From Heliocidaris tuberculata (taxonomy: Eukaryota; Echinodermata; Echinoidea; Camarodonta; Echinometridae): a stretch of 64,000 nt of DNA. The translations under genes and the position numbers were made by a program. Positions 59,276 to 64,000 of the stretch are shown in pieces (the stretch's first letter is position 1; every line of letters starts with the position of its first letter). Below the pieces are notes generated by a model. It made no database searches. It saw nothing but the letters and a program-made list of their open reading frames with translations, and was not told the origin of the DNA. Location of the stretch: contig CM046839.1 of assembly GCA_025618425.1 (NCBI GenBank), positions 5,964,858-6,028,857 on the forward strand, read 5' to 3'.

Positions 59276-59488
59276 TTAGGGGATGGAGGAGGGGGATTGG
59301 AGAATGAAGTGATAGAGACATTAATGGATACATTTATGATGAATGACAGAGAGATGGATAGAAAGATGGATAAATCATGAATGAATGGAAGAAGAGGAAT
59401 GAAAAATATGAGAGGATGATTGAAAGAAGTAGAAACATAACCTAAAGATGAAAGAGGATGAATTAGAAAAAGAAAAGAGGATAGGTAC

Positions 59489-59490
59489 TG

Positions 59491-59526
<36 letters not shown>
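59489..59526. repeat. (TA)n microsatellite
   Basis: About 18 TA units with one interruption. Confidence 0.95.
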
Positions 59527-60910
59527 GAATTGTAGGAGAGAGAAGGGATGGAATTGTATACACACATGAGATGAATGAGATGAATGGGAAAGGGATGGAG
59601 TTATGAGTGGATAGGAGGAAATGATGAATGAGAATGAGAGAGAGGGGGGGGGGGGGTGAAACAGAAGAGATATGAATGAATGGTAGGAGAAAGAGAAGGG
59701 ATGGTGTCATGGAGGGATGGAAGGATAAAAGAAAGGAATGGAAGGTGGATGGTCGGAGAGGATGTATGCAAGAAAGAGAAATCAAAGAGGGGGAAAGAGA
59801 GATTGGGTAAGATAGACTGTATGCAATGAGAATATGTCTGCCTTTTAAAGAAATCACATACAGTACATGTTTAGACCTAGTATTTGATTTTTTGCAACCT
59901 CTGGGCACAGGAGGAGCCCCTTTCCAAACCCACCCCAGGTAAAGCGAAAATATGGAAAGATAATGAAGCAAAAACACAAGTTTGTAGCATGAAACTCTCA
60001 AGAACATGGAAAAGATATCTAAGGATATTCATACCCATGTGTTATGACAGTACTAAAATAATGCAATGAAAACAGTGAACACATCAAATTGTTTTCTTAA
60101 ATCAATATGACCCAGGTGCATGATTTTATTCAGCATATAGTGTGTTATCATTGTTACCAGATTCTGAATACACACAAGAAAAGAGTCAGATTCAATCACA
60201 TTCATTACATTAACAACACTTTTCAATGACTAACACAACATGAAAGAAAGGTGAATTCATACTCTAAAAAAAGATATATTCTGTGCCTACCTGAGCCCTA
60301 TAAGTAGAAGAATCATTTAAATATCAAACTGAAATTGAGATAGTTTGAAGTAAATAATTATCTTTGGTGGAGGGAGTACAATCTCTTGAACATTCTCAGT
60401 ACTAACAAATGGTATATCTATCATTAAAACATCAACATATCCATAAATATTACTTTTGTGTATCCACATACGAAGCAATCTCTATCTGTTATTGATCATA
60501 AAGCTGTTTTAAGTTGTCCATTTTGCATTGCATGTCCACAATGATATTGATAGTAGTTAAACAGCTCTACAGCTACATGCACATGTGTGATGAGCAACCA
60601 CATTGGATTTTCAAGCTCTATCACAATTATGTGTTCAGATTCTTGATATCTACTTTGCAACTTTCCAACCATGGTCGATTGAAAACGATACTTTATTCAA
60701 AAGAAGTCCCTTTTATATGAAAGAGAACAATGATTTCTATCATGACTCACTGATGTCTGACGAAGGGAATACTCAAGCACATAAAGACTTGACTAGCACA
60801 CCCAGAACAATTCACCACTTGTTCTGAATAAAAGCTTTAAAAAGTGGCTTTAAAACATTTCCTCTTTCCACTAAAAACTGTGTCACTTGAGAAGACTATT
60901 TGGTTTATTG

Positions 60911-60990
60911 ATGGTTTATTTTACCTGACAGCTAGGAAAGATGCTTGTAAGTAAGACCACTGCTCTACCACTGAGCCATCACACCTCTTA
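60911..60990 (-). mobile_element. Internally deleted tRNA-derived SINE
   Basis: On the minus strand GATGGCTCAGTGGTAGAGCA is followed by the SINE tail (GCTGTCAGGTAAAATAAACC), with the body missing compared with 33100-33310. Confidence 0.65.
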
Positions 60991-62439
60991 TTTAAGCTTT
61001 AAAACCAGCTGATTATTGTAGAAGAGTTCTGCTCTAATTCTAATTGCACAAGTGAATTCATGCAATCTGACAAATTTATGGTCACTACGAAAAATTTCTG
61101 TTCCCCTTTTAATAGCCCCTTTGCTAGGATGCAGTTGGTATTTATCACTTGTTGCTAGGTAAGGCAAAACATCTGATAATATCCAGCTCATGTGGATGAC
61201 TACTAGTTATGGTCGGAATAAATACATTGCCAATTGAGCACAGTTTGGACACAAAGGTTTGTTTTATATTGCTGAATGTAAATTACAAAAAATATCATTG
61301 GGATTACGTAGGTTTATAACTTGAAAGAAAAAATGCCAAAAAAGATTATGTTTGCTAAAAATATGTTAAGAAGAACGATATCTTTCTTTATTTTTTCCAA
61401 TAATCATCATCTCCCTTCAAATTTTATATGGTTTTAAGCCTTACAATGGATAAACTGAAACATAGTTAAGCCACTTCAGGAATGCTCAGAAGTCTTAAAA
61501 TGTCAACAGAGCAACAGAACAGAACACAAATGGTGATACATCGTAAGAGAACTTCTACAACACAGCTGCTTAACAATTACATCAATAAATAATTGATACA
61601 TACATACATAAATCACAATATAATTTCCTTTCAAATATATCTCAAAAGATATTTATAAATTTAGATAAAAATTTGATTTTCAGTTGTCCTCGTTGATGGC
61701 ATGACACAAAGTACCTTTACTTTATGTTCACAAACAACATTCTACAGCTGAAAAGACATTTTCAATACTCAAGCATATAACATTAAGTACTTGACCAAAC
61801 TTATTGACCATAATAAGACGAGACAACTCAAAATTTCATCACACAATTCTATTTTTCTTGTAAGTCTCTCACGACTTCTAAATAAATACTTACATTCAAA
61901 AGATGGAAGAAATGCATTCAAAGGAAATAAAGCTAATCTAATGTGAATATATAAATCTTCTTTGTTCAATAACATACATTTACACTGATAATGCAGATTG
62001 TAATATACATTCTTTAAAAATTCTATACTCATTGGAAATGTCAAAAAGTATTTACATTGATATAACTTTAAGTACAGACAGACTAATCAACATCCATCTA
62101 CAAAACTGTTATCATAAAAATCACATCTAATATACAAATGACTTAGATAGATTTCAGATCAAGAATTTGGAATCATAGACAGAAATATCACAGTATTCAT
62201 GAAGACACAGATACTTTAGCGCAACTGTACAGTATTTTACTTTCTCTCGCAATCATCCAGTTTAGAATCAAATTTACGACAAATGCATGATATGATAACA
62301 AAATGCCAGGGATATCACTAGACCATTTTCAATAGGGATTGTCACATCAAATTTGAGGACAAGTGAGCCAAAGTTTTGTACCAAGCACAAAAAAATAAAA
62401 AAATAAAAAATAACGAGAGTCCAAAATAATGTTTGGTTA

Positions 62440-62742
62440 TTACATCATCATCATAATAATAATAATAGCTACATTAATATTGCGCACATATCCATCCCAG
62501 GGGATGCTCAAGGCACCTACAAAGTACTACTATTACTCTGGCTTTAGCACAGCTGCCCTAAGGTGCTAAAAGCATTCAAGGAATAACTTCCTACCAAGTA
62601 TCCATTTACTACACCTGGGTAGAGAGTGGCAAATGTAGATTAATGCCTTGACAGAAGACATTAGTGACACAGAGGGACTCAAACCGCGAACCATGTGATC
62701 CAGAGTCCGGAGATATATCCACTGGACCATAACACCTCTAAT
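62440..62742 (-). mobile_element. tRNA-Gln-like SINE with ATT/ATG tail
   Basis: On the minus strand the head reads TTATGGTCCAGTGGATA (A box), GGACTCTGGATC (CTG in the anticodon-loop position) and GTTTGAGTCCC (B box). It is followed by a body with AAGGCATTAATCTACATTTG and a (ATT)n/(ATG)n tail near 62440-62470. The Gln origin is inference from the anticodon arm. Confidence 0.7.
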
Positions 62743-62798
62743 AAAATACTTTTGCACTTAATACACACATATTCTGTCTCATTGTGAAAAGACAACCA

Positions 62799-62813
62799 AA
62801 AAAAAAAAAAAAA
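62799..62813. repeat. A-run
   Basis: Homopolymer A tract followed by AAGAAAGAAG low complexity. Confidence 0.9.
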
Positions 62814-63089
62814 GTAAGAAAGAAGAAAGGAATCTTACCAGTTTATGCTAAGGAAAATATTAGAATCAATTTGAAGAAGAAATAATACTGCATTTGAAAA
62901 ATATTAACTTATCAAATTGAGTCACTGCATGCCATTGCAAGAAGATAAGAGTTCATAACTTAAAAATAGAAAACTTTATGATGGCAAATTAACATAATGA
63001 AAATAATGATTAAGTTGACTTTGGAATGTACATTGTACATGAAAGTAACAATTGTATTGTTTACTACAAGTCTAATCTAATCTAATCTA

Positions 63090-63690
63090 GGGGAGTTAAA
63101 AGGCAGTAGAACCTTGGTAAAAACATGATTTGTATAAAAGCAGAAAAATAAGAAAAACAGGATGGTGAAAGTTTGAAAGAAATCGGACAAGGAATAAGAA
63201 AGTTATGGATTTTTGAAAAATTAGATCACTAAATCTATGCGAATCTCATATTGGCAATTCGGTGAGTCGATTGTGACATACTGGTGGTCAACTCTCCTGT
63301 ATGTTGTACACAAAAATATCATTAATTTGCGGTTTTCTCTGAAGTGCCTTTTCCCTCTTGGCAGTACTCAAAATATATTGTAGATAGCATATTGTTATAT
63401 GTCCTCATAAAACACAAAGATCCTACTGAGTAACACTTTTTGGAAATAATGACATTTTAGTCATTTTGTGTGTTGGAGCAAATGGGAGAGTTGTCCGCCC
63501 CTGTATCACAGTGACATTACCGATTTGGCCAATTTGAAATTCCCATATGCATAGTGCTTACAATTTTCCAAAATTCATAACTTTCTTATTGCTGTCCAAT
63601 TTTGCTCAAACTTTCACAAGTTGGCTGCTCTGATTTTTCCTTTCTGTCAGAACAACTTGCTAAATGTATCAAGGTTGGATTTCCCTTTAA
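63090..63690. mobile_element. Large imperfect palindromic MITE
   Basis: GTGAAAGTTTGAAAGAAATC, AATAAGAAAGTTATGGATTT and CCAATTTG/CAAATTGG-type strings on the left are mirrored on the right (TTCATAACTTTCTTATTG, AAACTTTCAC). Arms are about 200 bp with many mismatches. It shares the TTATGGATTTTT/TTCATAACTTT phrases with the element at 3309-3869, so the two may be distantly related. Confidence 0.65.
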
Positions 63691-64000
63691 TAACTTCTTT
63701 CTCTTTTAACAACTGTATAATGTTGTTGGCATCATGTCAAAAATACAGAAAGCTTTTCACAGAGTCCACTACAAAAAAACTCTATTAATCTCTGTACACA
63801 TCAATTTTAAGATTTATATTCATCTAAAACAAAAAGAAACTTAATACATTAGGCACTTCATGATTGCTGAAATATAATAATCTATATTTTGAAGATACAT
63901 TTAGCACAAAATCAAAATCATTTTATATGCAATGTGCACACTCTCAAAGCAATTCATCTGGAAATTAGTAATACTATCATATGGGTAATATGCTCAATAT

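Larger units (their letters stand above)
57111..60120. other. Non-coding sequence, distal 3' UTR or intergenic
   Basis: T-rich + strand, with a 26-bp tandem duplication at 58456-58505 (ATCATTTACTAGTTGATTA twice), GA tracts (59236-59275), (TA)n at 59489-59526 and G13 at 59644-59656. No gene recognised; the 210-codon minus frame (59375-60007) is composed of simple repeats. Confidence 0.6.
60121..64000 (-). other. Possible 3' UTR of a convergent minus-strand gene
   Basis: From about 60.1 kb the + strand becomes A>T and C>G, the reverse of the PTPN9 introns. AATAAA on the minus strand at 60130-60125 could be its poly(A) signal. No coding exon of such a gene is visible, so it would lie right of the window. 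Two SINEs and a palindromic MITE interrupt the region. Confidence 0.3.

Noticed and set aside
59375..60007. 210-codon minus-strand frame
   Set aside because: Ser/Leu/Ile-rich composition comes from GA, TA and G repeats; no domain and no splice context.

Overview
The window is animal nuclear DNA: AT-rich, intron-dominated, with GT-AG introns and many short inverted-repeat transposons. It carries one recognisable protein-coding gene, on the + strand: an orthologue of the non-receptor tyrosine phosphatase PTPN9 (PTP-MEG2; CRAL-TRIO lipid-binding domain plus PTP domain). The repeat vocabulary (tRNA-derived SINEs, small MITEs with GGGCCC-type ends, TTAA-flanked piggyBac-like MITEs, frequent ACATGTACATGT strings) suggests a marine deuterostome, most likely a sea urchin. 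The species call is inference.

Layout. 1-2170: upstream sequence, probably the tail of intron 1; no convincing first exon was found. 2171-55729: nine coding exons at 2171-2314, 15533-15622, 19113-19237, 26201-26417, 45880-46676, 53145-53305, 53756-53985, 54813-55020 and 55497-55729. They join in one open frame of 734 residues plus a TAG stop. Exons 1-4 and the start of exon 5 encode the CRAL-TRIO region. The rest of exon 5 encodes an enlarged Ser/acidic/Pro-rich linker. Exons 6-9 encode the complete catalytic domain with WPD loop, HCX5R signature and Q-loop. The initiator Met and roughly the first 20 residues are missing and should lie left of the window. After the stop is a 3' UTR of unknown length. 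Beyond about 60.1 kb the strand composition changes from T-rich to A-rich, which may mark the 3' end of a convergent minus-strand gene whose coding part lies to the right.

The introns hold most of the other content. There is a tRNA gene inside a foldback (2492-2975) and a perfect-armed palindromic element (3309-3869). A TTAA-flanked MITE occurs in three clear copies (6757-7168, 22398-22809, 26431-26846) plus one decayed relative near 40.7 kb. A TA-flanked 1,036-bp element lies at 13856-14891. A 140-bp MITE family has three copies (21223-21366, 54507-54650, 56125-56268), the last apparently a chimera of two subfamilies. A minus-strand LINE reverse-transcriptase tail lies at 11136-11435, with tRNA-derived SINEs at 33100-33310, 60911-60990 and 62440-62742. 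Microsatellites and G/C homopolymer tracts are numerous.

No operon, CRISPR array, phage or prokaryotic defence system is present. The most notable observations are the tRNA foldback, the enlarged proline-rich linker of PTPN9, the chimeric MITE in the 3' UTR, and a MITE 13 nt downstream of a splice donor. All coordinates were read by eye without alignment software; exon boundaries are well supported by frame continuity, repeat boundaries are approximate unless a terminal motif is quoted.
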